Of a stretch of 64,000 nucleotides of DNA, positions 25,843 through 35,081 are shown piece after piece. This stretch comes from Isoptericola croceus. Lineage in GTDB: Bacteria > Actinomycetota > Actinomycetes > Actinomycetales > Cellulomonadaceae. Location: assembly GCF_029382255.1 (NCBI RefSeq), contig NZ_JARLLG010000002.1, forward strand, positions 434,001 to 498,000, written 5' to 3'. A program made the position numbers and the translations under genes. A model generated the notes under the pieces. That model did no database searches. It was given only the letters and a program-made list of their open reading frames with translations, and was not told the origin of the DNA. How positions within the stretch are numbered: position 1 is the first letter of the stretch; every line of letters starts with the position of its first letter.

Positions 25843-27663
25843 TCACCTCCCGGCGGCGTACCCCTGCGCCCCGCGGGAGTTCGCCGCCGCGCCGAGCAGG
25901 CCGGTCGCCGGGTCACGCGTCACCGCCGAGAGCCGCCCGAGCGCCCACGGCCCGGCCTCGGTGAGCACGTGGCCGCGTGCCGCCAGCCCGGAGAGCACGT
26001 CGGCGCCGAGCCGTGACTCGACCACCGCGCCGCCGGGCACCCAGGTGCGCGGCCAGAACGAGTCCGTCATCGAGGTCGTGTGCAGGGTGGGGGCGTCGAT
26101 CGCCTGCTGCGGGCTGTACCCGCCCACCAGCACGCGCAGCAGGAACGGCAGCTGCCACTGGTCCTGCTGGTCCCCGCCCGGGGTGCCGCACGCCATGACC
26201 GCGGTGCTGCCGCCGTCGTCCCGCGGCTCGAGCACCAGCGTGGGCGAGAGCGTGGTCCTTGGCCTGCGTCCCGGCTCCAGCCGCGACGGCGAGGAATCGT
26301 CCAACCAGGTCATCTGGAGCCGTGTCCCGAGGCAGAACCCGAGGCCGGGCACGGTCGGCGAGGACTGCAGCCAGCCGCCCGACGGCGTCGCGCTGATCAT
26401 GTTGCCCCACCGGTCCACCACGTCGAGGTGGCAGGTGTCGCCGCGCGTGGTCCCGTTCGTCTGGACGGTCGGCTCGCCCGCGCCCGCGGTGCCCACGCCT
26501 GAGATGCCCGACGTCGCGGCGTCCGCAGCCGTGCGCAGCGGCGGCGGGGGAGCGGTCCGTCCGGGGACGGCGCCGGGACGGACCTCGTGCGAGGCCCGTG
26601 CGCCGATCAGGGCTCGCCGCTCGGCGGCATAGCCGGCGGAGAGCAGGTGCTCGATCGGCACGTCGGTGTCGCCGTACCAGGCGTCGCGGTCGGCGAGGGC
26701 AAGCTTGAGGGCCTCGAGGATCGTGTGGGCGCCGAGCTCCGTCGCGGGGTCGAGGTGGTCGTCCTCGAAGCCGTCGAGGAGGCGCAACGCCTGCAGCAGC
26801 ACGGGCCCCTGGCCCCACGCGCCCGTCTTGACGACCGTGCGCCCGCGGAACTCCGCCGTCGTCGGGTCCTCGTACCTTGCCCGGAAGCGGGCGACGTCCG
26901 CGGCGGTCAGGACGCCCGCGTGGTCCCGCCCGTCGGAGTGTCGGTGCGGTGTCGCGACGAACGACTCGACGGCGGTACCGACCGTCTCGCGCCAGGCCGC
27001 ACGTGCGGCATCGATGCCGGCCGCGCGGTCGGGTGCGGCGTCGGCGGTCGTGGCCAGGTGCTCGAGGAGCGCCGCGTACTGCGGGTCGGTGACCATCTCC
27101 CCGGCGCGAGGGACGCGACCGGCGGGCATCCAGCGGGCCGCCGAGGTGGGCCAGTGCTCGGCGAACAGCCCGGCGACCCGCTCGATCGTGGCGACGACGG
27201 CGCCGAGGACGGGATGCCCGCCGCGCGCGTAGCCGACGGCGTAGGCCAGGACGTCCCGCAACGGCCAGGTGCCGTGGTCACGCAGCAGCAGGAGCCAGGC
27301 GTCGACGGCGCCGGGCACGGCGGCGGCCAGCGCGCCCGCGCCGGGGACCAGGTCGAGCCCCTCGGCATCTCGGTAGTGCGCGATGGTGGCGCCGGACGGC
27401 GCGGGCCCCTGACCCGCCAGGACGCGGGGGACGCCGTCGGAGGTCGCGAAGACGCCCGTCATGTCACCGCCGGGGCCGTTGAGGTGCGGCTCGACCACGT
27501 GCAGCACGAACGCGGCCGCGGCAGCGGCGTCGAACGCGTTGCCGTCACGCTCCAGGACCGACTGCGCGGCGGCCGTGGCGAGCCAGTGCGTCGTGGCCGC
27601 CATCCCGTGGGTGCCGCGCAGGTCGGGCCTGGTCTGGTGCTCGTCGGGCGGGGTGAAGCTCAC
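25843..27663 (-). CDS. Gamma-glutamyltransferase family protein (cytoplasmic form)
   Basis: The 606-residue protein has the Ntn-hydrolase fold of gamma-glutamyltransferases, which cleave gamma-glutamyl bonds after self-processing. NGPGGDMTGVF and the region RGDTCHLDVVDRWGNMIS, with Thr as likely nucleophile, match the family. TPSGGWLQSS and CGTPGGDQQDQWQ also match. There is no signal peptide, unlike the periplasmic Ggt. The GTG at 27663 is selected because GAGGA lies eight bases before it and an earlier start would overlap the upstream membrane gene. Substrate could be glutathione-like, mycothiol-related or another amide. Confidence 0.85.
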   Translation of the reverse strand: MSFTPPDEHQTRPDLRGTHGMAATTHWLATAAAQSVLERDGNAFDAAAAAAFVLHVVEPHLNGPGGDMTGVFATSDGVPRVLAGQGPAPSGATIAHYRDAEGLDLVPGAGALAAAVPGAVDAWLLLLRDHGTWPLRDVLAYAVGYARGGHPVLGAVVATIERVAGLFAEHWPTSAARWMPAGRVPRAGEMVTDPQYAALLEHLATTADAAPDRAAGIDAARAAWRETVGTAVESFVATPHRHSDGRDHAGVLTAADVARFRARYEDPTTAEFRGRTVVKTGAWGQGPVLLQALRLLDGFEDDHLDPATELGAHTILEALKLALADRDAWYGDTDVPIEHLLSAGYAAERRALIGARASHEVRPGAVPGRTAPPPPLRTAADAATSGISGVGTAGAGEPTVQTNGTTRGDTCHLDVVDRWGNMISATPSGGWLQSSPTVPGLGFCLGTRLQMTWLDDSSPSRLEPGRRPRTTLSPTLVLEPRDDGGSTAVMACGTPGGDQQDQWQLPFLLRVLVGGYSPQQAIDAPTLHTTSMTDSFWPRTWVPGGAVVESRLGADVLSGLAARGHVLTEAGPWALGRLSAVTRDPATGLLGAAANSRGAQGYAAGR

Positions 27664-27706
27664 GGTCGCCGTCCTCGGGTCGCGGTCATCGGGCCGTCCT
27701 GGACCT

Positions 27707-28384
27707 CTATCGCGGGCCGGAGGGGAACGTTCGACCGCGGGTGTGGCCGAGCACGGTGACGGCCAGGGTGATCGCCGCCGCGAGGGCGATGCCCCAGGCC
27801 GCGTGCACCTGCAGCAGCAGGGCGCCCGCACAGGCGCCCGCGCCGATCAGGGCGATCGCGGCGGCGCGGCGTCGGACGAGCCGGCCGTGACCACCCACGA
27901 GGCGTGAGTCCATCGCGAGCCCGGTGATGGCGCTCGTCACCACCACCGTGGTGATCTCCTTGACCGCCAGGTGCCGGGCCGTGGCCGCCTGCAGCCCCAT
28001 CGCGCCGGCCAGCGTGCCGGTCACCGCGAGCTGGACGCCGTACGGCATGCCGCCGTCGAACACCGCCAGTGTCATGGCGATCGCGACCAGCAGCGCACTG
28101 ACGACGCCGAACAGCACCGTGGTGCGTCCGGTCCAGCCGACGTCCTCGGACCGCACCACCAGACCGCCGAGGGCGGCACCGGCGAGGAACGTGGCGAAGG
28201 CGAGCACCGGCCCGACGACGGGCAGGTCGTCCGCGCCGGCGAGCGCCATGCCCAGGATGACGACGTTCCCGGTCATGTTCCCGGTGAAGACCCGGTCGAG
28301 GCCGAGGAACCCGACGGCGTCGGCGATCCCGGTGGAGAAGGTCATGGCCAGCATGAGGCCGAGGTGAAGACGGTCGCGATGCAC
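27707..28384 (-). CDS. YoaK/DUF1275-family membrane protein
   Basis: A 225-residue hydrophobic protein with about six membrane segments. DRVFTGNMTGNVVILGMALAG is the hallmark of the YoaK family, and GLQAATARHLAVKEITTVVVT marks the second half. The family's function is not established. The GTG start (MHRDRLHLG) is used since the conserved part begins soon after it. It leads into the gamma-glutamyltransferase gene 43 bases downstream and is divergent from the osmoprotectant operon. Confidence 0.82.
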   Translation of the reverse strand: MHRDRLHLGLMLAMTFSTGIADAVGFLGLDRVFTGNMTGNVVILGMALAGADDLPVVGPVLAFATFLAGAALGGLVVRSEDVGWTGRTTVLFGVVSALLVAIAMTLAVFDGGMPYGVQLAVTGTLAGAMGLQAATARHLAVKEITTVVVTSAITGLAMDSRLVGGHGRLVRRRAAAIALIGAGACAGALLLQVHAAWGIALAAAITLAVTVLGHTRGRTFPSGPR

Positions 28385-28607
28385 GGGGTCACTCTAAGGT
28401 GGGGCCCCGTCTGCCGTGACGACGGCCACGAGCCGTCCCTCGAACATCCCCACGCCAAGATGTGGCCGACAGGCACGTTTGGTCACATGGTGATAAAGAT
28501 CATCGCCAGGACAGGGGTGACGGTACAGAGCCCGGGGGGTCGTGGCCTACTCTCGTGTAAAGAACGTGAATGGCGACTCGCGGTTGGACTGTCGTCGAGA
28601 CGCGAGC

Positions 28608-28628
28608 GACGTACCGCTCGGGTACGTC
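28608..28628 (+). promoter_or_regulatory. Perfect hairpin in the leader of the osmoprotectant operon
   Basis: GACGTACC (28608-28615) pairs with GGTACGTC (28621-28628) around a five-base loop, 47 bases before the ProV-like GTG. No T-run follows, so it is not an intrinsic terminator. It could be a leader structure or a protein-binding palindrome. The rest of the 291-base gap shows no clear promoter. Confidence 0.4.
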
Positions 28629-28675
28629 CACGGGCGGCCCGGCGGGAGAGAAAGTGTCCCCGACCCGGGAGAAAT

Positions 28676-29935
28676 GTGCCTGCCATCGAGGCAAGTGGCC
28701 TGACAAAGATCTTCGGACGCCGGCCGCAGCGCGGCGTCCGCCTGCTGAAGGAGGGCGCGGACCGCGCCCGGTTACGAAAGGAAGGCCTGACACCGGCTGT
28801 CATCGACGCCACGTTCGATGTGGCGCCAGGTGAGATCTTCGTCGTCATGGGCCTGTCCGGATCCGGCAAGTCGACGCTGATCCGGATGGTCAACGGTCTG
28901 CTGGAGCCGACCGACGGTGTCATGCGCATCGACGGCCAGGACGTCACGCACCTGTCGGCCGCCGGTCTGCGCGAGGTCCGTCGGACCAAGGTCAGCATGG
29001 TGTTCCAGCACTTCGCGCTGTTGCCGCACCGCACCGTCGGCGAGAACGCGGCGTACCCGCTCAAGCTGCGCGGGGTCTCCAAGGCGGAGCGTGAGGCGCG
29101 TGCGGAGGAGGCGCTCGCCCTGGTCGGCCTCAAGGGCTGGGGCGGCTCGCTGCCCTCCGAGCTCTCCGGCGGCATGCGTCAGCGTGTCGGCCTCGCCCGT
29201 GCTCTGGCCGCCGGTACGGACATCATGCTCATGGACGAGGCGTTCAGCGCCCTGGACCCACTGATCCGCAAGGAGATGCAGGACCAGCTGCTCGAGCTGC
29301 AGGCCAAGCTGGACAAGACGATCCTGTTCATCACCCACGACCTCAACGAAGCCATGCGGCTCGGTGACCGGATCGCGATGATGCGCGACGGCCGGATCGT
29401 GCAGGTCGGCACCAGCGAGCAGATCCTCAACGAGCCGGCCACCGACTACGTGGCGCAGTTCGTCGCGGACGTGGACCGCACCAGAGTCCTCACGGCGGGT
29501 GCCGTCATGGAGCGACCGGTGGCCGTCGTCGGCTCCGAGTCGGGCCCGAAGGCCGCTCACAAGCTCATGCGGGAGCACCAGGTCTCGTCGCTGCTGGTCA
29601 CCGGCCGCGACCGCCGGGTCACCGGCATCGTCTGGGAGCACGACGTCGCTGACGCGGTCCGTCAGGGCAGCGACAGGTTGCCGGTCAGCGACGAGACCGT
29701 GGCACGGGTGGATCCGGACACGCCGCTGGCCGAGCTGTTCCAGTACGCGGCAGCCAGCAAGGCGCCGCTGGCCGTGGTCGGCGAGCAGGGTCGCCTCGAG
29801 GGCGTCATCCCGCGGGTGACGCTGCTGAGCGCGCTGTCCGTGCCCAGCACGGACAGCGCGCTCAGCCCGGCCGACGGCGAGGCCGACGGCCCGGCCGACG
29901 GTGAGCCCGTCCTCGACCCCGCAGGAGCGAAGTGA
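28676..29935 (+). CDS. proV: Glycine betaine/proline ABC transporter ATP-binding protein (ProV-like)
   Basis: The 419-residue ATPase of an osmoprotectant importer. It has the long N-terminal extension of ProV/OpuA, a Walker A GLSGSGKST at about 59-67, LSGGMRQRVGLARALAA, and MLMDEAFSALDPLIRKEMQ, the ProV-type Walker B. Tandem CBS domains occupy about residues 275-400 (VMERPVAVV, VSSLLVTGRDRRVTGIVWEHDV) and are known in OpuA to sense ionic strength. The GTG start is supported by GGGAGAA just before it. The ProW gene overlaps the stop. It energises uptake of quaternary amines under osmotic stress. Confidence 0.93.
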   Translation: MPAIEASGLTKIFGRRPQRGVRLLKEGADRARLRKEGLTPAVIDATFDVAPGEIFVVMGLSGSGKSTLIRMVNGLLEPTDGVMRIDGQDVTHLSAAGLREVRRTKVSMVFQHFALLPHRTVGENAAYPLKLRGVSKAEREARAEEALALVGLKGWGGSLPSELSGGMRQRVGLARALAAGTDIMLMDEAFSALDPLIRKEMQDQLLELQAKLDKTILFITHDLNEAMRLGDRIAMMRDGRIVQVGTSEQILNEPATDYVAQFVADVDRTRVLTAGAVMERPVAVVGSESGPKAAHKLMREHQVSSLLVTGRDRRVTGIVWEHDVADAVRQGSDRLPVSDETVARVDPDTPLAELFQYAAASKAPLAVVGEQGRLEGVIPRVTLLSALSVPSTDSALSPADGEADGPADGEPVLDPAGAK

Positions 29936-30843
29936 TGACCCCGATGCCTCTCGTCATTCCGAACGTGCCCGTCGGCGACGTCGCCGCGGACGGTGTCGCC
30001 TGGATCAAGCTCAACTTCGACTCGCTGCTCGACGGCATCAGCGCCATGCTGGTGACCCTCGTCGACTCCATCTCCGACCTGCTGCTGCTCCCGCCGCCGC
30101 TGATGGTCGTCGCACTGTTCACCCTGCTCGCGCTCCTGGTGCGCTCCTGGGGGTTCGCGGTGTTCAGCCTGGTCGGCACGCTCCTCATCGTGAGCATGGG
30201 GATGTGGGAGCCGGCGATGGAGACGCTCGCGCTGGTGCTCATCGCCACGCTCATCGCGCTCCTGATAGCGATTCCGGTGGGGATCCTCGCGGCACGCAGC
30301 GACACGGTGAGCGCAGTCGTGCGACCGATCCTCGACTTCATGCAGACGATGCCGGCGTTCGTCTACCTGGTGCCCGTGGTCATCTTCTTCGGCATCGGCG
30401 TGGCGCCCGGCGTCTGCGCCACGATCATCTTCGCGCTGCCACCGGGGGTCCGGCTCACCGAGCTCGCCATCCGGCAGGTCGACTCCGAGACCGTCGAGGC
30501 CGGCGAGGCCTTCGGGGGTACCGGGTGGCAGATCCTGCGGGGCATCCAGCTCCCGCTGGGATTGCCGACCATCATGGCCGGCGTCAACCAGGTGATCATG
30601 CTGGCCCTCTCGATGGCGGTCGTCGCGGGACTTGTCGGCGCCGGTGGTCTCGGCCAGGTGGTCGTGAGCTCGATCTCCACGGTCAACGTCGCGCTCGGCT
30701 TCGAGGGTGGCCTGGCCGTGGTCATCCTGGCCATCTACCTGGACCGCGTCACCAGTGCCATCGGGCAGCCCACCGGCCGGTCGTTGGTCGCCGTCCTCCG
30801 CAGCCGGCGTGACGCCGGCAGGGCCGCGATGGCCTCGATCTGA
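29932..30843 (+). CDS. proW: Glycine betaine/proline ABC permease (ProW-like)
   Basis: A 303-residue permease with the MetI-like inner-membrane fold. RPILDFMQTMPAFVYLVPVVIFFG and the EAGEAFGGTGWQILRGIQLPLG coupling loop are diagnostic for ProW/OpuAB. There are about seven membrane helices after a short amphipathic N-terminus. Two starts are possible: GTG 29932 (GTGA overlap with proV) or ATG 29935. GGAG precedes both. It forms a homodimer with two ProV subunits. Confidence 0.93.
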   Translation: MMTPMPLVIPNVPVGDVAADGVAWIKLNFDSLLDGISAMLVTLVDSISDLLLLPPPLMVVALFTLLALLVRSWGFAVFSLVGTLLIVSMGMWEPAMETLALVLIATLIALLIAIPVGILAARSDTVSAVVRPILDFMQTMPAFVYLVPVVIFFGIGVAPGVCATIIFALPPGVRLTELAIRQVDSETVEAGEAFGGTGWQILRGIQLPLGLPTIMAGVNQVIMLALSMAVVAGLVGAGGLGQVVVSSISTVNVALGFEGGLAVVILAIYLDRVTSAIGQPTGRSLVAVLRSRRDAGRAAMASI

Positions 30844-30949
30844 CCGAGACCTGAGGCCCGGCACCCCTTCGACGACGTACCCGGGCGTGACATCGCTCTC
30901 CGGGACCCACACCCGACACCATCCGCTCGATACGGAAGGACCTCATCAC

Positions 30950-31882
30950 ATGAGCACCCACCGCAAGAATCTCCGCCGCCGCCAGGGCGTCGCGCTCGTC
31001 TCTGCCGCCACGCTCGGCCTGACACTGGCCGCCTGCGGCTCGGACGACGGCACCGGCACCACGACGGGTGGCGACGAGACCGCCGAGGGCGGCGGCACCA
31101 TCACCCTCGGCTACATCCCCTCCTGGACCGACGGGCTGAGCACCGCCTACCTGCTGGACCACGTCCTGACGGAGGCCGGCTACACCGTCGACCACGAGCA
31201 GCTCAACGAAGCCGGCATCCTCTACACCGCGCTGGCCCAGGGCGACGTCGACATGTACCCGTCGGCCTGGCCCGACGTGACCCACGCCGAGTACATGAAG
31301 ACGTACGGCGGCCAGATCGAGGACCTCGGCACCTACTACGACAACGCGAAGCTGACGTTCGCGGTGCCGGAGTACACCGACATCGACTCGATCGCCGAGC
31401 TCGCCGACAACGCCGAGATGTTCGACAGCACCATCGTGGGCATCGAGCCGGGCGCGGGTCTGACGGCCGTCACGAAGGACAGCGTCATCCCGGCCTACGG
31501 CCTGGACGAGGCCGGCTACACGCTGCAGGAGTCCTCCACCACGGCCATGCTCACGGAGCTGGGCCAGGCGACGGAGAACGAGGAGGACATCGTCGTCACG
31601 CTGTGGCAGCCGTTCTGGGCGAACGCCGCCTACCCGGTCAAGACCCTCGAGGACCCGGAGGGTGCGCTCGGTGAGGCCGAGGGCCTGCACTTCCTCGGCA
31701 CCGAGGGCTTCGCCGAGGAGCACCCGGAGGTCGCCGACTGGATCGCCCAGGTCAAGCTGGACGACGCGCAGTACGGCGCGCTGGAGGACTCCGTGGTGAA
31801 CGAGCACGAGGGCGACCCGGCTGCGGGCGTCGAGGCGTGGCTCGAGGCGAACCCGGACGTCCTTCCGCCGTTCGAGGGCTGA
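30950..31882 (+). CDS. proX: Glycine betaine-binding lipoprotein (ProX/OpuAC-like)
   Basis: The 310-residue extracellular binding protein of the importer. The lipobox TLAAC gives Cys29 as the lipid-attached residue, followed by a low-complexity Gly/Thr/Asp linker. The OpuAC domain reads ITLGYIPSWTDGLSTAYLLDHVL early and VTLWQPFWANAAYPVK later, with several Trp residues (PSAWPDVTHAEY) that could form the aromatic cage for quaternary amines. GGAAGGA precedes the ATG. A gap of 106 bases separates it from proW, and a strong terminator follows. Confidence 0.92.
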   Translation: MSTHRKNLRRRQGVALVSAATLGLTLAACGSDDGTGTTTGGDETAEGGGTITLGYIPSWTDGLSTAYLLDHVLTEAGYTVDHEQLNEAGILYTALAQGDVDMYPSAWPDVTHAEYMKTYGGQIEDLGTYYDNAKLTFAVPEYTDIDSIAELADNAEMFDSTIVGIEPGAGLTAVTKDSVIPAYGLDEAGYTLQESSTTAMLTELGQATENEEDIVVTLWQPFWANAAYPVKTLEDPEGALGEAEGLHFLGTEGFAEEHPEVADWIAQVKLDDAQYGALEDSVVNEHEGDPAAGVEAWLEANPDVLPPFEG

Positions 31883-31903
31883 GCCCGACGGTTCGACGAT
31901 CCC

Positions 31904-31943
31904 CACGATGCCCGTCCCGGTCTCTGCCGGGGCGGGCATCGTG
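31904..31943 (+). terminator. Rho-independent-type terminator after the osmoprotectant operon
   Basis: CACGATGCCCG and CGGGCATCGTG flank a longer GC-rich stem (31904-31920 pairing with 31927-31943, one mismatch). A run of seven T residues lies 23 bases further at 31967-31973, itself inside a small CAGGT/ACCTG stem. Confidence 0.8.
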
Positions 31944-32081
31944 ACGAAAGCGTGACCTGAAGCAGGTTTTTTTCACACCTGATGTCCGACATGCTGGATC
32001 TGCCGGGCTCTACTGCATCTCCGGAGCACGGCACGCCTCGAGGACGGGCAACCGGCCAGTCCGCGGACAGCAAAGGTACCC

Positions 32082-33539
32082 GTGCGCGACCTGGTGAGAC
32101 CACAGCCCTGGACCCGTCGACACGCCGTGGTGGGGCTGGTGACGGCGCTCACCCTGGTCGCGACGACGCTCTCGAGCGCCGTGCCGGGGCAGACAGCCCG
32201 CGCGGCCGCCACCGAGCATGTCACCGGGCAGGTCGTGAGCTCGGACGGTGGTCGCCGCAGCCTCGACGGAGCCGTCGGGGCGAGCGTCTCCACCGCCGAG
32301 AAGTTCACCGCGACGCCCAGGCCCCGGATCGCGGGCCTGGCCAACGGCCGTGCGCGGATCGGGACGACGCTCACGGCGCGGCACCAGCCCGGACAGTGGT
32401 CGCCGAGACCGACCACCGTGAGCTACCAGTGGCGTGCGGACGGCAAGGCCATCGCGGGCGCCACACGGGCGACCTTCACGCCGCGCGCCCGGCACCACGG
32501 CCAGCGGATCTCCGTACGGGTCGCGGTCTCCCGGCCCGGGTACGAGACCGTGCGGGTGACGAGCAGGACGGCCATGGCGTCCAGGTCGTACACCAGGGCG
32601 CCGCGCCCGAAGATCACCGGGACGGCACGGGTCGGTCAGACGCTCACGGCACGCCCGGGCGAGTGGCGTGCTTCCCCGCGCACGTTCGCCTACCAGTGGA
32701 AGCGCGACGGCAAGCCGATCACGAAGGCGACGTCGCGCAGCTATCAGCTGAAGAAGGCTGACCATGGCAAGCACATCACGGTGACGGTCACGGCGAAGCG
32801 CAAGGCCTATGTCCTGACGCACCGGACGAGCGCGGCCACGGCGACGGTGCGGTGGCCTGTTGGCATCAAGCACAAGCCCCGCATCACCTCTCGGCCGAAG
32901 GGCGCCACGGTCGCCCCGGGCAGGACGGTGACGTTCGCGGCGTCCGCCACCGGCGGCAAGCTGAGGTACCAGTGGCAGCGCCGCACCGCGACGGGCACCT
33001 GGAAGAACATGCCGGGCAAGACGTCGCGGTCCGTCACGGTGAAGGCGACCTCGAAGCGGACGCTGTGGGACTACCGGGTGCGGGTGAAGAACCGTGCGGG
33101 CACCACGTTCAGCCGGCCTGCGCTCCTGGTCGTGAACTCGACGAAGACGGACCCGTTCCGGCCCGGGCAGTGGTACGCCGGGAACACGCTCACTCAGAGG
33201 GTGTCCAAGTCCTGGAACGTCCGGAGAGGCATGCCGGACGACCCGGACTGGAAGTGGTCATACACCGCGGCGACGTTGACGGCGTGCTCACCGCCCGGCG
33301 AACCGAGGCCGACTCTCCGGAGGCTGGACATCCGGTACACGTGGCGGGGGCCCGAACCTGTGTGGAGCGAACAGATGCAGTGGGCCGAGCTCCAGTGGCG
33401 CGACGACCAGTGTGCGGCGTGGACGATCTACGCGGGCGCGGGTCCCCGCCGGGCGCCCGGCGGCATGTGGCAGATCAGGGACAAGTACAAGACCGACCGG
33501 TACGGGAAGTCGACCCAGTTCGTCCGGGGCATCCCCTGA
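32082..33539 (+). CDS. Secreted Ig-like-repeat protein, copy 1
   Basis: The 485-residue protein has a signal peptide (RRHAVVGLVTALTLVATTLS, cleavage near ARAAA). Two repeats of the type PKITGTARVGQTLTARPGEW...YQWKRDGK follow at about 75-165 and 170-245. An Ig-like domain (PRITSRPKGATVAPGRTVTF...YQWQRR) spans about 255-345. The last 135 residues are a less common module with four Cys. Such repeats occur in actinobacterial surface and cell-wall proteins; no catalytic motif is visible. The GTG start has AAAGGT before it. It is a paralogue of the gene at 35121, from which it is separated by an acyltransferase on the other strand. Confidence 0.75.
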   Translation: MRDLVRPQPWTRRHAVVGLVTALTLVATTLSSAVPGQTARAAATEHVTGQVVSSDGGRRSLDGAVGASVSTAEKFTATPRPRIAGLANGRARIGTTLTARHQPGQWSPRPTTVSYQWRADGKAIAGATRATFTPRARHHGQRISVRVAVSRPGYETVRVTSRTAMASRSYTRAPRPKITGTARVGQTLTARPGEWRASPRTFAYQWKRDGKPITKATSRSYQLKKADHGKHITVTVTAKRKAYVLTHRTSAATATVRWPVGIKHKPRITSRPKGATVAPGRTVTFAASATGGKLRYQWQRRTATGTWKNMPGKTSRSVTVKATSKRTLWDYRVRVKNRAGTTFSRPALLVVNSTKTDPFRPGQWYAGNTLTQRVSKSWNVRRGMPDDPDWKWSYTAATLTACSPPGEPRPTLRRLDIRYTWRGPEPVWSEQMQWAELQWRDDQCAAWTIYAGAGPRRAPGGMWQIRDKYKTDRYGKSTQFVRGIP

Positions 33540-33551
33540 CCCGCGAGCCGA

Positions 33552-34880
33552 TCAACCCCGGGACCAGGCGCCGGCCAACGCCCGCGGGCGGGCCGTCTGG
33601 CGCTCGACCGCCACGCCGGCCGTCTCCTCGGTAGGGGCGGTCACCGGCGCCGGATCGGTCGCCGGCGCCGGGTCGGGCCGGGGCGTGGGCGAGGAGCCCT
33701 GCGTGGCCGAGGTGCCGCCGTCGGACCGCGTCGCGACGTCGGACCGGCTCAGCGCCCGCGTGACCGCCCGGCGCAGGGGGGTGGAGAACACGCGCTCCGC
33801 GCCGTAGTGGATCGCCAGCGCGACCAGCAGGGACGCGCCGGTTGCGGCGGCCAGGGTGACCCACACGCCGGCACCGGCCGTGCTGAACACCTCGGTGACG
33901 GCCCACCCGAACTGGGTGTGCACCAGGTACAGCGGGTAGGTCAGGGCCCCTCCGAGCGTGCACGCGGCGGCGAGCCGGCGGCTGCGCACGACGGCCCGCG
34001 GGTGCATCGAGAACCACACGGCGACGATGATGACGAGCAGGACCGCCACGGCCACGCGGCCGTCGACCGGGTTCCCCTGGAGCTCCGCGGCGCGGTCGGC
34101 GGCCTGGAGCACCTCGTGCACGCTGAGCGCGAGCAGGATCCCGGCGGCGCCCAGGACGACGGCAGTGCTGCGGCGGTCCTGCGAGTCCGGCACCTGTCCC
34201 GCCCGCCGCTGGGTGACGTCCTGGTAGAGGAGGAACATCAGCATCCCGAGCCCGATGTAGGGGGAGTGGCGCACCACGAAGTGCTCGGCGAGCTCGGGGT
34301 AGCCCAGGCCGCGCACGACGAACCCGACGGCGGGCCAGGCGAGTGCGAGGGTCACGACGCGACCACGGGTCAGGGGACCCAGCAGGAGCAGCAGGGCGAC
34401 CAGGAGGTAGAACTTCAGCTCGACGAGCAGCGTCCAGTAGACGACCTGAGAGCTCGTGACGCCGAAGACGTCGGGGGTGAGCGTGAGGTTGACCAGGGTC
34501 TCGCCGAGGGTGAGCTGGCGTCCGCCGCTCCAGGCGGCCTGCAGGACGGCTGTGACGAGCACACAGGCCCAGAAGGCCGGGACGAGACGGCCGGTGCGCG
34601 AGCCGGTGTACTGCGCGAGCGTGCGTCCCTGGCTGCTCCACAGGATCGCGAACCCGCTGATGATGAAGAAGGCCTCGACGGCGAGCCAGCCGTAGCTCAC
34701 CACGTTCTCCAGGGCAGCGAATTCGCTGGTCGGAGCGTCTCCCCAGTACCGGTCGGCGGTCGGGGAGGCCGTGAAGTGATAGAGCACGACGGCCATCGCT
34801 GCGGCGAAGCGCAGCGCGTCCAGCAGGTGCATGCGCTGTGCCGTCTGCGTCGTCTGCGTCGTCTGGGGTGTCGAAGTCAT
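33552..34880 (-). CDS. Acyltransferase-3 family membrane protein
   Basis: A 442-residue integral membrane protein of the acyltransferase-3 family, which O-acylates surface sugars. MHLLDALRFAAAMAVVLYHF carries the family's Arg and His near residues 24 and 35. VEAFFIISGFAILW and YPLYLVHTQFGW follow the usual order, with about ten helices. There is no SGNH domain. The C-terminal 70 residues are Pro/Thr/Ala-rich and probably cytoplasmic or disordered. The N-terminus has a TTQTTQT tract encoded by 9-base repeats. GGAG precedes the ATG. It overlaps nothing, but is convergent with the first Ig-like gene and divergent from the second. Confidence 0.88.
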   Translation of the reverse strand: MTSTPQTTQTTQTAQRMHLLDALRFAAAMAVVLYHFTASPTADRYWGDAPTSEFAALENVVSYGWLAVEAFFIISGFAILWSSQGRTLAQYTGSRTGRLVPAFWACVLVTAVLQAAWSGGRQLTLGETLVNLTLTPDVFGVTSSQVVYWTLLVELKFYLLVALLLLLGPLTRGRVVTLALAWPAVGFVVRGLGYPELAEHFVVRHSPYIGLGMLMFLLYQDVTQRRAGQVPDSQDRRSTAVVLGAAGILLALSVHEVLQAADRAAELQGNPVDGRVAVAVLLVIIVAVWFSMHPRAVVRSRRLAAACTLGGALTYPLYLVHTQFGWAVTEVFSTAGAGVWVTLAAATGASLLVALAIHYGAERVFSTPLRRAVTRALSRSDVATRSDGGTSATQGSSPTPRPDPAPATDPAPVTAPTEETAGVAVERQTARPRALAGAWSRG

Positions 34881-34942
34881 CGCTCCGACCCTAGATCACG
34901 AATCGATAACTATCTAGCTCGGAGCAATCATAGGGGTCGAAG

Positions 34943-34968
34943 CGGGTGAAATCCGACCAACCGGGTGA
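34943..34968 (+). repeat. Paired CGGGTGA sites, 19 bases apart, in the divergent promoter region
   Basis: CGGGTGA occurs at 34943-34949 and again at 34962-34968, two helical turns apart, in the 240-base gap between the acyltransferase and the second Ig-like gene. Just before it lies an AT-rich stretch (34893-34917, containing AATCGATAACTATC) likely to hold promoter elements. Direct repeats at this spacing fit a dimeric activator site, but no regulator is identified. Confidence 0.3.
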
Positions 34969-35081
34969 CGCCTTCCGTTGCCGTGCCATACCATCCCTTC
35001 ACACCCACCCGGCGCTGTGACCTGCGAGGACGCTGCGTCCGGGGTGCGACGTCGGAGTCGCGGCCAGGGTGTTCGTCGATC

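Noticed and set aside
32020-32081. Possible c-di-GMP riboswitch before the first Ig-like gene
   Set aside because: GGGCAACC and AGCAAAGG recall parts of the motif, but the order, spacing and second helix do not fit.
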